From: Actinomadura rifamycini DSM 43936
GTDB lineage: Bacteria > Actinomycetota > Actinomycetes > Streptosporangiales > Streptosporangiaceae
Length of the DNA: 64,000 nucleotides
Direction: 5' to 3'
Assembly (NCBI RefSeq): GCF_000425065.1
Contig: NZ_AULB01000003.1
Location: 575,173-639,172, forward strand
Part shown: piece by piece, positions 45,356-54,575 of the stretch
Numbering within the stretch: the first letter of the stretch is position 1
Layout: the number at the start of each line of letters is the position of its first letter
The notes under the pieces: model-generated
The model's database searches: none
Seen by the model: only the letters and a program-made list of their open reading frames with translations
Told to the model about the DNA's origin: nothing
Made by a program: the position numbers and the translations under genes

Positions 45356-46699
45356 ATGCCGACCACCCGCCCCCTGTCCACGACCGGCCTGTCCACGACC
45401 GGCCTGCTCGCGACCAGTCTGCTCGCGACAGGCGCCCTGACCCTCGCGCTGGCCGCACCGGCGCGCGCGCACGAGAACCGCTGCGCGCCCGCACCCGGCG
45501 TGCCGGGCGCCCAGAAGCAGGTCGCCGCCTGCCTCGACGACCTCACGACCGCCGGAACCGTCGCGTCGGGCCACACCGTGCCGGGAGACTACGCGGGACT
45601 GCACGCGTCCGGAACCCGCAACCCGAGCGGCGTCCCCGGCGTCCAGATCGACGGGTACTTCCCGGACGACTCCGCGTTCAACACCCACCACGGCTGGAAC
45701 CACGACGCGCAGTTCGTCATCCGCCTCCCCGAGCGGTGGAACGGCGGCCTCGTCGTCGCCGGGTCGCCCGGGAACCGGCGGCAGTACGCCAACGACGCCA
45801 CCGTCTCCGACTGGGTCCTCGGCCGGGGCTACGCGTACGCGGCGACCGACAAGGGCAACAGCGGCACCGAGTTCCACCGCGACGGCCGCCGCCCCGGCGA
45901 CGCCGTCGCCGAATGGAACCGCCGCCTGACCGAGCTCACCCGCGCCGCGCAGCGGACGGCGGAGCGCCACTACGGGCGCCGCCCGTCCCGCACCTACGCG
46001 GCGGGCATCTCCAACGGCGGGTACCTCGTCCGCTGGCAGCTCGAGAACCGCCCTCACCTCTACGACGGCGGCATCGACGCCGAGGGCACCCTGTGGCGGG
46101 CGGACGGCCCGAACCTGTTCACGTACCTGCCGCCGATCCTGCGCGCGTACCCGCCGTACGCCGCGGGGGACGCCTCCGCGCACCGGGCGCTGCTCGACGC
46201 CGGCCTCGCCGCGGGCTCCGAGTTCCTCTGGCCGTACCACGACCAGGTCTACTGGGAGCTGACGCAGCGCATCTACCGCGAGGAGTTCGACCCCGCGTAC
46301 ACGGGCGCGGAGGCCGAGTACAACTACGCGTCCCGCCCCCGCGAGGTGCGGCGCGCGGTCGGGCGCGTGTCCCTCACCGGCCGCATCCGCAAGCCGCTGA
46401 TCAGCCTCCAGGGCACGTACGACGCGCTGCTGCCGATCGGCCGCAACGGCGACGCGTACGCCGCGCTCGTCCGCGACCGCGGCCGGGCCCCGTTCCGCTA
46501 CTACCGCGTCGCGGGCGCCAACCACACCGACGGCCTCGTCGACGCCCACCCGGGCCGCCTGCGCCCGCTCCTGCCCTGCATGCGCTCCGCCTTCACCGCC
46601 CTGGAGACCTGGACGTCCGGCGGGGGCGCCCCGCCGCCGAGCGCCACCCTGCCCGAGCCGTCCGGCGACGTCCTGAACACCTGCTCCCTGACCGGCTGA
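45356..46699 (+). CDS. Secreted tannase/oligomer-hydrolase-like esterase
   Basis: The 447-residue protein has a signal peptide (hydrophobic LATGALTLALAAPARAHE, cleavage near ARA-HE) and an alpha/beta hydrolase with nucleophile elbow YAAGISNGGYLVRW (Ser near 218), acid region LISLQGTYDALLPIG and His in VAGANHTDGLVD. Relatives include tannases, feruloyl esterases and 3-hydroxybutyrate oligomer hydrolases. With a hydroxybutyrate dehydrogenase and importer nearby, the last is attractive. AGAGGAG precedes the ATG. Confidence 0.82.
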   Translation: MPTTRPLSTTGLSTTGLLATSLLATGALTLALAAPARAHENRCAPAPGVPGAQKQVAACLDDLTTAGTVASGHTVPGDYAGLHASGTRNPSGVPGVQIDGYFPDDSAFNTHHGWNHDAQFVIRLPERWNGGLVVAGSPGNRRQYANDATVSDWVLGRGYAYAATDKGNSGTEFHRDGRRPGDAVAEWNRRLTELTRAAQRTAERHYGRRPSRTYAAGISNGGYLVRWQLENRPHLYDGGIDAEGTLWRADGPNLFTYLPPILRAYPPYAAGDASAHRALLDAGLAAGSEFLWPYHDQVYWELTQRIYREEFDPAYTGAEAEYNYASRPREVRRAVGRVSLTGRIRKPLISLQGTYDALLPIGRNGDAYAALVRDRGRAPFRYYRVAGANHTDGLVDAHPGRLRPLLPCMRSAFTALETWTSGGGAPPPSATLPEPSGDVLNTCSLTG

Positions 46700-46735
46700 C
46701 CGCGCTCCCGGACCGCCCGCCGCGCGCCCCGCCTG

Positions 46736-47761
46736 CTACGGCGCGTTCGTCCAGGCCAGGAGGTCGGCGGCGGGCAGGGTGTTGACGATCCGGTCGGCGG
46801 GGACGGCGCAGCGCGCGGCGCGGTCGCAGCCGTGCGGCTGCCAGTCGAGCTGGCCGGGGGCGTGCGCGTCGGAGTCGATCGCGAACCGGCAGCCGGCCTC
46901 GACGGCGAGGCGCAGCAGCCGCTTCGGCGGATCGAGCCGCTCCGGCCGCGCGTTGATCTCCACGGCGACGTCGTGGGCGGCGCACGCGTCGAACACCAGC
47001 TCGGCGTCGAACTCCGACTCCGGGCGCAGCCCGCCGCGCCGCCCTCCCGCCTTGACGATCCGCCCCGTGCAGTGGCCGAGGACGTCCACCGCCGGGTTCA
47101 TGACCGCGGTGACCATGCGCGCCGTCATCGCGACGCGGTCCATGCGGAGCTTCGAGTGGACGCTCGCGACGACGACGTCGAGCCGGTCGAGGAGGCCGGG
47201 CTCCTGGTCGAGGGCGCCGTCGTCGAGGATGTCCACCTCGATGCCGGTGAGGATCCGGAACGGCGCGAGCTCGGCGTTCAGCTCGGCGACGGCGTCGAGC
47301 TGGCGGTGCAGGCGGTCCGCCGACAGCCCGTTCGCGACCGTCAGGCGCGGCGAATGGTCGGTGAGCGCGATGTACTCGTGCCCGAGCGCGCGCGCCGCCT
47401 CCGCCATCTCCCGGATGGGCGAGCCCCCGTCGGACCAGTCGCTGTGGGTGTGCAGGTCGCCCTTCAGCGCGGCGCGGAGCGCGGCGGCGGCCGCGTCGAG
47501 CGGCTCCCCCTCGGTGGCCTCCAAGCGCCGCAGGTAGACGGGCGTCCCCCCGCGCAGCGCCTCCGCGACGACGAGGGCGGTGACCTTCCCGAGGCCCGGC
47601 AGGTCGGTGAGCGTGCCCGCGCGGGCGCGGGCGTCCAGCTCGTCCGGGGGCGTGTCCTCGACCCGGGCGGCGGCCGTGCGGAACGCCCGCACGCGGTAGG
47701 TCGGCTCCCCGGCGCGTTCGAGGAGGAACGCGATCCGGCGCAGCGCTTCGACGGGCTCCAC
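46736..47761 (-). CDS. PHP-domain protein with N-terminal helix-hairpin-helix (PolX C-half-like)
   Basis: The 341-residue protein has an N-terminal PolX-like helical/HhH region (ALRRIAFLLERAGEPTYRVR; LTDLPGLGKVTALVVAEAL) and a PHP phosphoesterase with metal motifs GDLHTHSDWSDG, IALTDHS, TGIEVDI and SVHS, AIDSDAHAP. The polymerase palm is absent. A DNA-related nuclease or phosphoesterase with 3'-5' activity is likely, working in repair. Confidence 0.87.
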   Translation of the reverse strand: MEPVEALRRIAFLLERAGEPTYRVRAFRTAAARVEDTPPDELDARARAGTLTDLPGLGKVTALVVAEALRGGTPVYLRRLEATEGEPLDAAAAALRAALKGDLHTHSDWSDGGSPIREMAEAARALGHEYIALTDHSPRLTVANGLSADRLHRQLDAVAELNAELAPFRILTGIEVDILDDGALDQEPGLLDRLDVVVASVHSKLRMDRVAMTARMVTAVMNPAVDVLGHCTGRIVKAGGRRGGLRPESEFDAELVFDACAAHDVAVEINARPERLDPPKRLLRLAVEAGCRFAIDSDAHAPGQLDWQPHGCDRAARCAVPADRIVNTLPAADLLAWTNAP

Positions 47762-47845
47762 GCCCCGGGGAGTACCCAGGTATGACGCAAGTGTCCCACC
47801 CCGGTCTCATCCGGGCGCGGCCCGCCGATCCCTAGCCTGGTCGGC

Positions 47846-49150
47846 ATGGCCGAGACGAAACCCGCGAACGAGCCGGGGCTGCTGCGCATGGTGCTGCTGG
47901 ACGGGGCGCTGGCCGCCGCGGCGACCGGCCGGGCCGAGCCCGCCCCCCTCGACCGTCCGTGGCCGGCCCCGCTGCGCTGGACCGCCCGCATCGGCCTCGG
48001 GCGGTTCCCGTACGGCGTCGTCGTCAACCTGTTCTGGGCCGCCGTCACGATCGGGGCGATCGCCGCGACGCGGTCGCTGCTGGAGACCGAGAGCGCGGAG
48101 CGCGGGCGGTTCCCCGGCGACGCAACCCTCCTGCTGATCTCGGTCGCGGCGTGCGCGCCGCTCGCGCTGCGCGACCGGCACCCGCTGGGCGCGTGGCGGC
48201 TGAGCTTCGTGGCCATGGCGCTGATCAGCGTGAGCAACTGGCTGACCGTCCCGTACGTCCCGGCCGGGGCGTTCGCCATGGTCGTCTGCCTGTTCACGGT
48301 GGCGGTGCGCTGCGCGGGGAACGTGACGCTCGGCGCCGGGATCATGACGGCCGCCGGCACGTGGATCAAGGACCCGGAGACCGGCGCGGGCGCGTCCGTG
48401 CTGGTCCTGCTGCCGCTGGCGGCGGGCTACGCGGTGCGGGTGCGGCAGACGTCGCGGCGCGAGCTGGCCGAGCAGAAGCGGCGGCACGCCGACGCGGAGG
48501 CCGTGCTCACCGAGCGGCAGCGCATCGCGCGGGAGCTGCACGACGTCGTCGCCCACCACATGTCGATGATCGCGATCCAGGCGGAGGCGGCGCCGTACAA
48601 GAGCGACGCGGTCCCGGACGTCACCCGGCAGGACCTCGCCGAGATCCGGTCGACCGCGCTCGACGCGCTCACCGAGCTGCGCCGCATCCTCGGCGTCCTG
48701 CGGTCCGAGGACGGCTCCGACACCGCCCCGCAGCCCAGCCTGGAGCGGCTGGACGAGCTGGTCGCGGGGGCCCGCGGCGCCGGACTGGACGTGACGGCGC
48801 GGCTGACCGGCGACCTCGCGGGGCTCCCGTCCGGCGTCGGGCTGACCGCGTACCGGATCCTGCAGGAGGCGCTGAGCAACGCGATGCGGCACGCGCCCGG
48901 GTCGCGGGTCGACGTCGAGGCCGCCCGCGCGGACGGCGTACTCTCGATCAGCGTCGTCAACGGCCCCCCGGGCGACGGCCGCGACCGCGCGCGGTTCGCG
49001 ACCGGCGGCGGCCACGGGCTGGTCGGGATGCGCGAGCGCGCCGCCATGCTGGGCGGCTGGCTCACCGCCGAGCCCACGTCCGAGGGAGGATTCGCCGTGA
49101 CCGCCACGCTGCCGGAGAAGGCCGCCGAGAAGGCGCAGGGCGCGCCGTGA
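47846..49150 (+). CDS. Membrane sensor histidine kinase
   Basis: The 434-residue kinase has about five transmembrane helices between residues 55 and 205, a HisKA_3 box (RQRIARELHDVVAHHMSMIA, His about 231) and an HATPase domain (HGLVGMRERAAMLGG). This is the classical actinobacterial DesK-like layout, sensing the membrane or envelope. It overlaps its response-regulator gene by GTGA. Confidence 0.92.
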   Translation: MAETKPANEPGLLRMVLLDGALAAAATGRAEPAPLDRPWPAPLRWTARIGLGRFPYGVVVNLFWAAVTIGAIAATRSLLETESAERGRFPGDATLLLISVAACAPLALRDRHPLGAWRLSFVAMALISVSNWLTVPYVPAGAFAMVVCLFTVAVRCAGNVTLGAGIMTAAGTWIKDPETGAGASVLVLLPLAAGYAVRVRQTSRRELAEQKRRHADAEAVLTERQRIARELHDVVAHHMSMIAIQAEAAPYKSDAVPDVTRQDLAEIRSTALDALTELRRILGVLRSEDGSDTAPQPSLERLDELVAGARGAGLDVTARLTGDLAGLPSGVGLTAYRILQEALSNAMRHAPGSRVDVEAARADGVLSISVVNGPPGDGRDRARFATGGGHGLVGMRERAAMLGGWLTAEPTSEGGFAVTATLPEKAAEKAQGAP

Positions 49151-49812
49151 CCATCCGCGTGGTGATCGTCGACGACCAGGGCATGGTGCGCTCCGGGTTC
49201 GGGGTGCTGCTGAACGCCCAGCCCGACATCGAGGTCGTCGGGGAGGCCGTGAACGGCGAGGAGGGGCTGCGCCGCGTCGCCGAACTGCGCCCGGACGTCG
49301 TGCTGATGGACGTCCGCATGCCGGTGATGGACGGGCTGGAGGCCACCCGCCGGCTGCTCGCGGACGGCGCCGGGGACGCCCCGAAGGTCCTCATGCTGAC
49401 GACGTTCGACCTCGACGACTACGTGTACGAGGCGCTGCGCGCCGGGGCCGGCGGGTTCCTGCTCAAGGACGCGTCCGCGGCCGAGCTGTCGGACGCGGTG
49501 CGGGTCCTCGCGGCGGGCGACGCGCTGCTGTCGCCGTCCATCACCCGCCGGCTGATCGCGGAGTTCGCCCGGCTGGGCGGCCCGCGGGCGCCGTCCCGCG
49601 AGCGGCTGGACGAGCTGACCGGGCGGGAGACCGAAGTGCTCACGCTGGTCGCGCGGGGCCTGTCCAACGGGGAGATCGCCGAGCGGCTGGTGCTCGCCGA
49701 GCAGACCGTGAAGACGCATTTCGGCCGGATCCTGATGAAGCTGGACCTGCGCGACCGGCCGCAGGCGATCGTCTACGCGTACGAGGTCGGGCTCGTCCGC
49801 CCCGGCGACTGA
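49147..49812 (+). CDS. NarL/FixJ-family response regulator
   Basis: The 221-residue regulator has a receiver with Asp55 (VVLMDVRMPVMDG), Lys in GFLLKDAS and a LuxR helix-turn-helix (LTGRETEVLTLVARGLSNGE). Translated from a GTG overlapping the kinase stop. Probable target: the hydrolase/acyltransferase pair 150 bases downstream, by position only. Confidence 0.93.
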   Translation: MTIRVVIVDDQGMVRSGFGVLLNAQPDIEVVGEAVNGEEGLRRVAELRPDVVLMDVRMPVMDGLEATRRLLADGAGDAPKVLMLTTFDLDDYVYEALRAGAGGFLLKDASAAELSDAVRVLAAGDALLSPSITRRLIAEFARLGGPRAPSRERLDELTGRETEVLTLVARGLSNGEIAERLVLAEQTVKTHFGRILMKLDLRDRPQAIVYAYEVGLVRPGD

Positions 49813-49969
49813 GGCCGCACACCGTTGCCCGCACCCCTACCCGGGTCCCGCGGGTCATACCGCGGTGTGAGGCGAAAAGACGGCTCCGCCGGTTGATCTC
49901 GGCGACGGTGTCCGATTCCTACCTTCCTTGTCAGTGCTTCACCCCCACTGACCAGGAAGGACGCCCCCC

Positions 49970-50920
49970 ATGCGCTGGGTTCGCAGAACCGCGGCCGCCC
50001 TCACGGTGCTCTCCGCGGCGGGCTCGACCGTCGCCGCGACGGGCGCGTCCGGGCCGTACACCGCGCCCGCCCCCGTCCCGGCGCTGTCCGCCGCGACGCT
50101 GGACGCCCGGTTCGCCGCCGCCGCCCGGGACATCGCCGCCGCCCGCGCGACGGCCGTCCGGACCGGCGACGAGGACCGGGCCCGCGCGCTGGCGGCGTTC
50201 CTCTCCCCCGGACGCCGCTTCCTGGCCTTCGACCCGCGCGGGGACGGGCGCGCCGTCGAGGTCTTCGGCGACCTGCGCGGCGCCGACCGGATCGCGGTCG
50301 TCGTGCCGGGCGCGGACAACGCGCTCGCCAACTTCGACTCGGTCAAGTTCGCGGGCGGCGGCGCCCGCGCCCTGTACCGGCGGATGGCCGCCGAGGCGCC
50401 GTCCGCGCGGGTCGCCGTGGTCGCCTGGCTCGGCTACCGCGCCCCGGCGACGCTCGGCCCGGGCGTCCTGAGCGCCGACCGCGCCGAGTCGGGCGCGCGG
50501 CGCCTCGCGGACTTCCTCGGCGGGCTGGCCCGGGTGAACGGGGACGCCCGGATCGCCCTGCTCTGCCACAGCTACGGGTCGGTGGTGTGCGCCGCGGCCG
50601 CGCCCGGGCTCGGCGGGGTCCCGGTGGACGACATCGCGCTGTTCGGCAGCCCCGGGACGACCGCCGGCGGCGTCGCGGACCTGCGCACGTCCGCGACCGT
50701 CTGGGCCGGCCGCTCGTCCGGCGACTGGGTCCGGTTCGTCCCGCACGTGCGCTTCGCCGGGCTCGGCTTCGGGACCGACCCGGTCTCCCCCGGGTTCGGC
50801 GCCGTCCGGTTCGACGCCGGGACGGGCCCGCACAGCGGCTACCTGAAGCCGGGCTCCGCCGCGCTCCGCAACCTCGCCCTCATCGCACTCGGCCACGACT
50901 CGGAGGTCCCCCGTGCATGA
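49970..50920 (+). CDS. Exported DUF1023 alpha/beta hydrolase
   Basis: The 316-residue protein has an N-terminal signal sequence (RRTAAALTVLSAAGSTVAAT) and the DUF1023 core: DRIAVVVPGADNALANFDSV, and nucleophile elbow LLCHSYGSVVCA. His in PHSGYL is the likely base. Probably a secreted esterase or envelope enzyme. It overlaps the acyltransferase gene by 8 bases. Confidence 0.85.
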   Translation: MRWVRRTAAALTVLSAAGSTVAATGASGPYTAPAPVPALSAATLDARFAAAARDIAAARATAVRTGDEDRARALAAFLSPGRRFLAFDPRGDGRAVEVFGDLRGADRIAVVVPGADNALANFDSVKFAGGGARALYRRMAAEAPSARVAVVAWLGYRAPATLGPGVLSADRAESGARRLADFLGGLARVNGDARIALLCHSYGSVVCAAAAPGLGGVPVDDIALFGSPGTTAGGVADLRTSATVWAGRSSGDWVRFVPHVRFAGLGFGTDPVSPGFGAVRFDAGTGPHSGYLKPGSAALRNLALIALGHDSEVPRA

Positions 50921-52172
50921 CACCGCCCGCCCCGCGCCCCCGACCGCACCCGCTGGTCCCGCCGCACCCGCTGGTCCCGCCGCGCCCGCACCTCCAGCCG
51001 CGCCCGCACCTCCAGCCCGTCCCGCGCCCCCGACCGCATCCACGCCTCCGGACCGTCTCACCGAATCAACACCTCCCGCCGCACCCGCGCCTCCGGCGGT
51101 CGAGCGCGATCGCGCGATCGACGCGCTGCGCGCGTTCGCGGTCCTCGGGGTCGTCCTCGGGCACTGGCTGGTCACCGCGTTCGTCGGGCACGGCGCCGAC
51201 CTGCGCACCACCAGCCCGCTGGCGTCCATGCCGGAGTTCACGCCCGTCACCTGGGTCCTGCAGACGCTCGCGCTGTTCTTCCTCGTCGGCGGGTACGCGG
51301 CGGCGAAGGGCCTGCGGCCGGACGAGCCGTGGGGCCGCCGGTTCGCGCGGCGGCTGGGACGGCTCGCGCGGCCGCTCCCCGTCCTGTTCGCCGCCTGGAT
51401 CCCGGTCGCCGCGGCGCTGGCGTGGGCCGGGTTCGACGGCGCGACGCTGACGACGCTGGTCAAGCTGGTGCTCAGCCCGCTGTGGTTCCTCGCGGTGTTC
51501 GTCGCGCTGACCGCGCTGACCCCGCTGCTCGCCGTCCTCTGGGACCGGCTCGGCGCCCGGGGCGCGCTGCTCCTCGTCGCCGCCACCGCGCTCGTCGACG
51601 CGGGACGGTTCGCGCTCGGGGCGCCCGAGTGGATCGGCTGGTGCACCGTCCTGACCGGCTGGCTCCTGCCGTTCTACCTCGGCGTCGGCTGGGCGCGCGG
51701 CGCGCTGCGCGCCCGCCGGACGGCCGTCGCGCTGCTGGCCGGCGGCGCCGCCGCGGCGGCCGCGCTCGTCGCGTTCGCGGGCTACCCGGCGAGCATGGTC
51801 GGGGTGCCGGGCGCCGACGTGTCCAACCTCAGCCCGCCGACGCTCGCCGCCGTCGCGTTCGGCCTCGCGCAGACCGGGCTCGCGCTGCTGCTGCACGGGC
51901 CGCTGACCCGCTGGACGCGACGGCCCCGGGTGCGGTCGGCGGTGGCCGCCGCGAACCGGTCCGCGATGACCGTCTACCTGTGGCACCAGACCGCGCTGAT
52001 GGCCGTCACGGTCGCGGCCGCCCTGGCGTTCGGCGCGGCCGAGGGCCTGCACACCCGCCCGGACGGCGCGGCCTGGATCGTCCAGCGGGTCGCCTGGCTG
52101 CCGGCCTTCGCGGCCGTCCTCGCCGCCCTCGCGGCCCTGGTGCACCGGTTCGAGAAGCCGCGGCGCCGGTGA
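50913..52172 (+). CDS. Membrane acyltransferase (acyltransferase-3 family)
   Basis: The 419-residue protein begins with a Pro/Ala-rich cytoplasmic stretch (about 65 residues) and then the family start RDRAIDALRAFAVLGVVLGH, followed by about ten transmembrane helices, ending GAAWIVQRVAWLPAF. Members O-acylate surface sugars, lipids or antibiotics. Coupling to the DUF1023 hydrolase suggests that one adds and the other removes acyl groups on an exported molecule (inference). Confidence 0.85.
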   Translation: MHDTARPAPPTAPAGPAAPAGPAAPAPPAAPAPPARPAPPTASTPPDRLTESTPPAAPAPPAVERDRAIDALRAFAVLGVVLGHWLVTAFVGHGADLRTTSPLASMPEFTPVTWVLQTLALFFLVGGYAAAKGLRPDEPWGRRFARRLGRLARPLPVLFAAWIPVAAALAWAGFDGATLTTLVKLVLSPLWFLAVFVALTALTPLLAVLWDRLGARGALLLVAATALVDAGRFALGAPEWIGWCTVLTGWLLPFYLGVGWARGALRARRTAVALLAGGAAAAAALVAFAGYPASMVGVPGADVSNLSPPTLAAVAFGLAQTGLALLLHGPLTRWTRRPRVRSAVAAANRSAMTVYLWHQTALMAVTVAAALAFGAAEGLHTRPDGAAWIVQRVAWLPAFAAVLAALAALVHRFEKPRRR

Positions 52173-52236
52173 GACCGCCCGCGTGGTTCCGGACGGGTCA
52201 TCGGCGGCGGGGTGGCACTCTGGGAAGGTGACCACC

Positions 52237-53484
52237 GTGAACGACCCCGACGCCGACACCGATCCGTCCGACACCGATCCCGCCGACACCGACCCTGCCG
52301 ACACCGACCCCGCGAAGATCCGCGAGCGGACGACCCTGCGCCTGGAGAAGGCGATGGGCACGTTCGGGACCGCCGCCCTCGCCAGCATGGAGCGCAAGCT
52401 CCCCTGGTTCCGGCGGATGCCGCCCGACCAGCGCTCCTGGATCGGTCTCGTCGCCCAGGCCGGCATCGCGGCGTTCGTGGAGTGGTTCAAGAACGACGAG
52501 CAGTCCCGCCCGGCCATCGCCGGCGAGGTGTTCGGCACCGCGCCCCGCGAGCTGATGCGCTCCATCAAGCTGCACCACACCATCGACATGATCCGCGTGA
52601 TCATCGACGTGGTGGAGACGCGGCTGGACGAGCTGGCCGCGCCCGGCGGGGAGCAGCAGCTCCGCGAGGCCATCCTGCGGTACACGCGGGACGTGGCGTT
52701 CGGCGCGGCGCAGGTGTACGCGCGGGCCGCCGAGACCCGCGCCGCCTGGGACGCCCGCCTGGAGGCGCTCGTGGTGAACGCGGTGATGCGCGGCGAGGTC
52801 GACGACGGCATGCACTCGTGGGCGGCCGCGCTCGGCTGGACGTCCAAGCCCGTCACCGTCATCGCGGGGTTCACTCCGGAGGACGAGGAACCCGAGGTCA
52901 CGATCGACCAGATGCAGCTCGCCGCGCGCCGCGCGCGCGCCGACGTCCTCGCGGGCGTGCAGGGGCACCGCGTCATCGTCATCGTCGGCGGCGACACCGA
53001 CCCCCTGGAGGCGGCGCGGCCGATCGCGGCCAAGTGCGGCCCCGGCCCGGTCGTCGTCGGCCCGCAGGTCGGCGACCTGTACGAGTCGACGGCGTCCGCG
53101 CAGGCCGCCGTCGCCGGGCTCCGCGCCGCCGCGGGCTGGCCGGACGCGCCGCGTCCCGTCCTGGCCGTCGAGCTGCTGCCCGAACGCGCGCTGGACGGCG
53201 ACGACGACGCCCGCCGCTACCTCGTGGACTCCGTCTACAACCCGATGCTGGCCGCCGGCGCGCCGCTGCTCGACACGCTCACGACCTACCTGGAGCAGGG
53301 GTCGTCGCTGGAGGCCACGGCGCGGATGCTGTTCGTCCACCCCAACACGGTCCGGTACCGGCTGCGGCGGGTCACCGAGCTGACCGGTCTCGCGCCGACG
53401 GACGGCCGCAACGCGTTCACGCTCCGGATCGCGCTCGTCCTCGGCCGGTTCGCGGGCCGGGCGAACCGGCCGGGCCAGGTGTGA
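52237..53484 (+). CDS. fasR: FasR-like PucR/CdaR-type regulator of fatty acid synthesis
   Basis: The 415-residue regulator has an acidic start made of four 5-residue DTDP-A/S repeats, a helical N-domain (WFRRMPPDQRSWIGLVAQAG), a GGDEF-like CdaR middle and a C-terminal PucR helix-turn-helix (LEATARMLFVHPNTVRYRLR). Located immediately upstream of fabD in the same order as in Streptomyces, where the orthologue activates the fab operon. GGGAAGG favours GTG 52237 over GTG 52228. Confidence 0.88.
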   Translation: MNDPDADTDPSDTDPADTDPADTDPAKIRERTTLRLEKAMGTFGTAALASMERKLPWFRRMPPDQRSWIGLVAQAGIAAFVEWFKNDEQSRPAIAGEVFGTAPRELMRSIKLHHTIDMIRVIIDVVETRLDELAAPGGEQQLREAILRYTRDVAFGAAQVYARAAETRAAWDARLEALVVNAVMRGEVDDGMHSWAAALGWTSKPVTVIAGFTPEDEEPEVTIDQMQLAARRARADVLAGVQGHRVIVIVGGDTDPLEAARPIAAKCGPGPVVVGPQVGDLYESTASAQAAVAGLRAAAGWPDAPRPVLAVELLPERALDGDDDARRYLVDSVYNPMLAAGAPLLDTLTTYLEQGSSLEATARMLFVHPNTVRYRLRRVTELTGLAPTDGRNAFTLRIALVLGRFAGRANRPGQV

Positions 53485-53557
53485 ACCGGACGCGCCGCGG
53501 GAAGTGAACCGCACGCGGCGCCGCGCACGTGATCTGGACAACGTCGCGGCTCCGCGC

Positions 53558-53574
53558 TTGTAGGGGTCTTACAA
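53558..53574. promoter_or_regulatory. Palindrome in the fabD promoter
   Basis: TTGTA-N7-TACAA, in one of the few AT-containing patches 70-85 bases before the fabD start. A candidate FasR operator or the promoter itself. Confidence 0.4.
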
Positions 53575-53642
53575 AGCCCCACGAGGAAACTTCGTACTCA
53601 TCCGCATCGGCACCCGGGACCCCTTACGGCAGGCTTGTCGCT

Positions 53643-54575
53643 GTGATTCTCGTCGCCTCGCCCGGCCAGGGCGCTCAGACCCCCGGCTTTCTAGAGCCAT
53701 GGCTAGAGATCCCCGGCGTCGCCGACCGGCTGGCCTGGTGGTCGGCCGTCACCGGGCTCGACCTGGTCCGGTACGGGACGACCGCCGACGCCGAGGAGAT
53801 CCGCGACACCGCGGTGGCGCAGCCGCTGCTGGTCGCCGCCGCCCTGGCCGCCAACGAGGTGCTGTTCGCCGAGGCCGACGCCGCCGCGCCGGACGCGGTG
53901 GCCGGGCACAGCGTCGGCGAGCTGGCCGCCGCCGCGATCGCCGGGGTGCTGACCCCGGAGGCCGCGCTGGTGCTCGTCCGGGAGCGGGGCCGCGCGATGG
54001 CCGAGGCCGCCGCCGTCACCGAGACCGGCATGACGGCCGTGCTCGGCGGCGACGCCGACGAGGTCCTCGCCGCGATCGACAAGCACGGGCTCACCCCCGC
54101 CAACGTCAACGGCGCCGGCCAGGTCGTGGCCGCCGGGACCGTCGAGCGGCTCGCCGAGTTCGCCGAGGAGCCGCCCGCGAAGGCCCGGCTCCGGCCGCTG
54201 TCGGTCGCCGGCGCCTTCCACACCGAGCACATGGCGCCCGCCGCCGACACGCTCCGCCGGCTCGCGCCCGGCGTGCCCGTCGCCGACCCCGCGCCGCGGC
54301 TGCTGCAGAACCGCGACGGCGCCGTGGTGCGGGACGGCCGCGACTTCGTCGGGCGGCTCGTCGAGCAGGTCAGCGCGCCCGTCCGCTGGGACGCCTGCAT
54401 GGACGCCATGCGGGAGCTCGGCGTCACCGCGATCATCGAGCTGCCGCCCGCCGGGACGCTCACCGGGCTGGCCCGGCGCGAGCTGAAGGGCGTCGAGCTG
54501 GTCGCCCTGAAGACCCCCGCGGACCTCGGCAAGGCCCGCGAGGTCATCGCGGCGCACACGGGACGCACGGCATGA
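53643..54575 (+). CDS. fabD: Malonyl-CoA:ACP transacylase
   Basis: The 310-residue enzyme loads malonate onto ACP. It begins ILVASPGQGAQTPGFL, has the nucleophile Ser90 in VAGHSVGELAA and the catalytic His in AGAFHTEHM. GTG start. First gene of the fabD-fabH-acpP-fabF operon; overlaps fabH by ATGA. Confidence 0.95.
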   Translation: MILVASPGQGAQTPGFLEPWLEIPGVADRLAWWSAVTGLDLVRYGTTADAEEIRDTAVAQPLLVAAALAANEVLFAEADAAAPDAVAGHSVGELAAAAIAGVLTPEAALVLVRERGRAMAEAAAVTETGMTAVLGGDADEVLAAIDKHGLTPANVNGAGQVVAAGTVERLAEFAEEPPAKARLRPLSVAGAFHTEHMAPAADTLRRLAPGVPVADPAPRLLQNRDGAVVRDGRDFVGRLVEQVSAPVRWDACMDAMRELGVTAIIELPPAGTLTGLARRELKGVELVALKTPADLGKAREVIAAHTGRTA

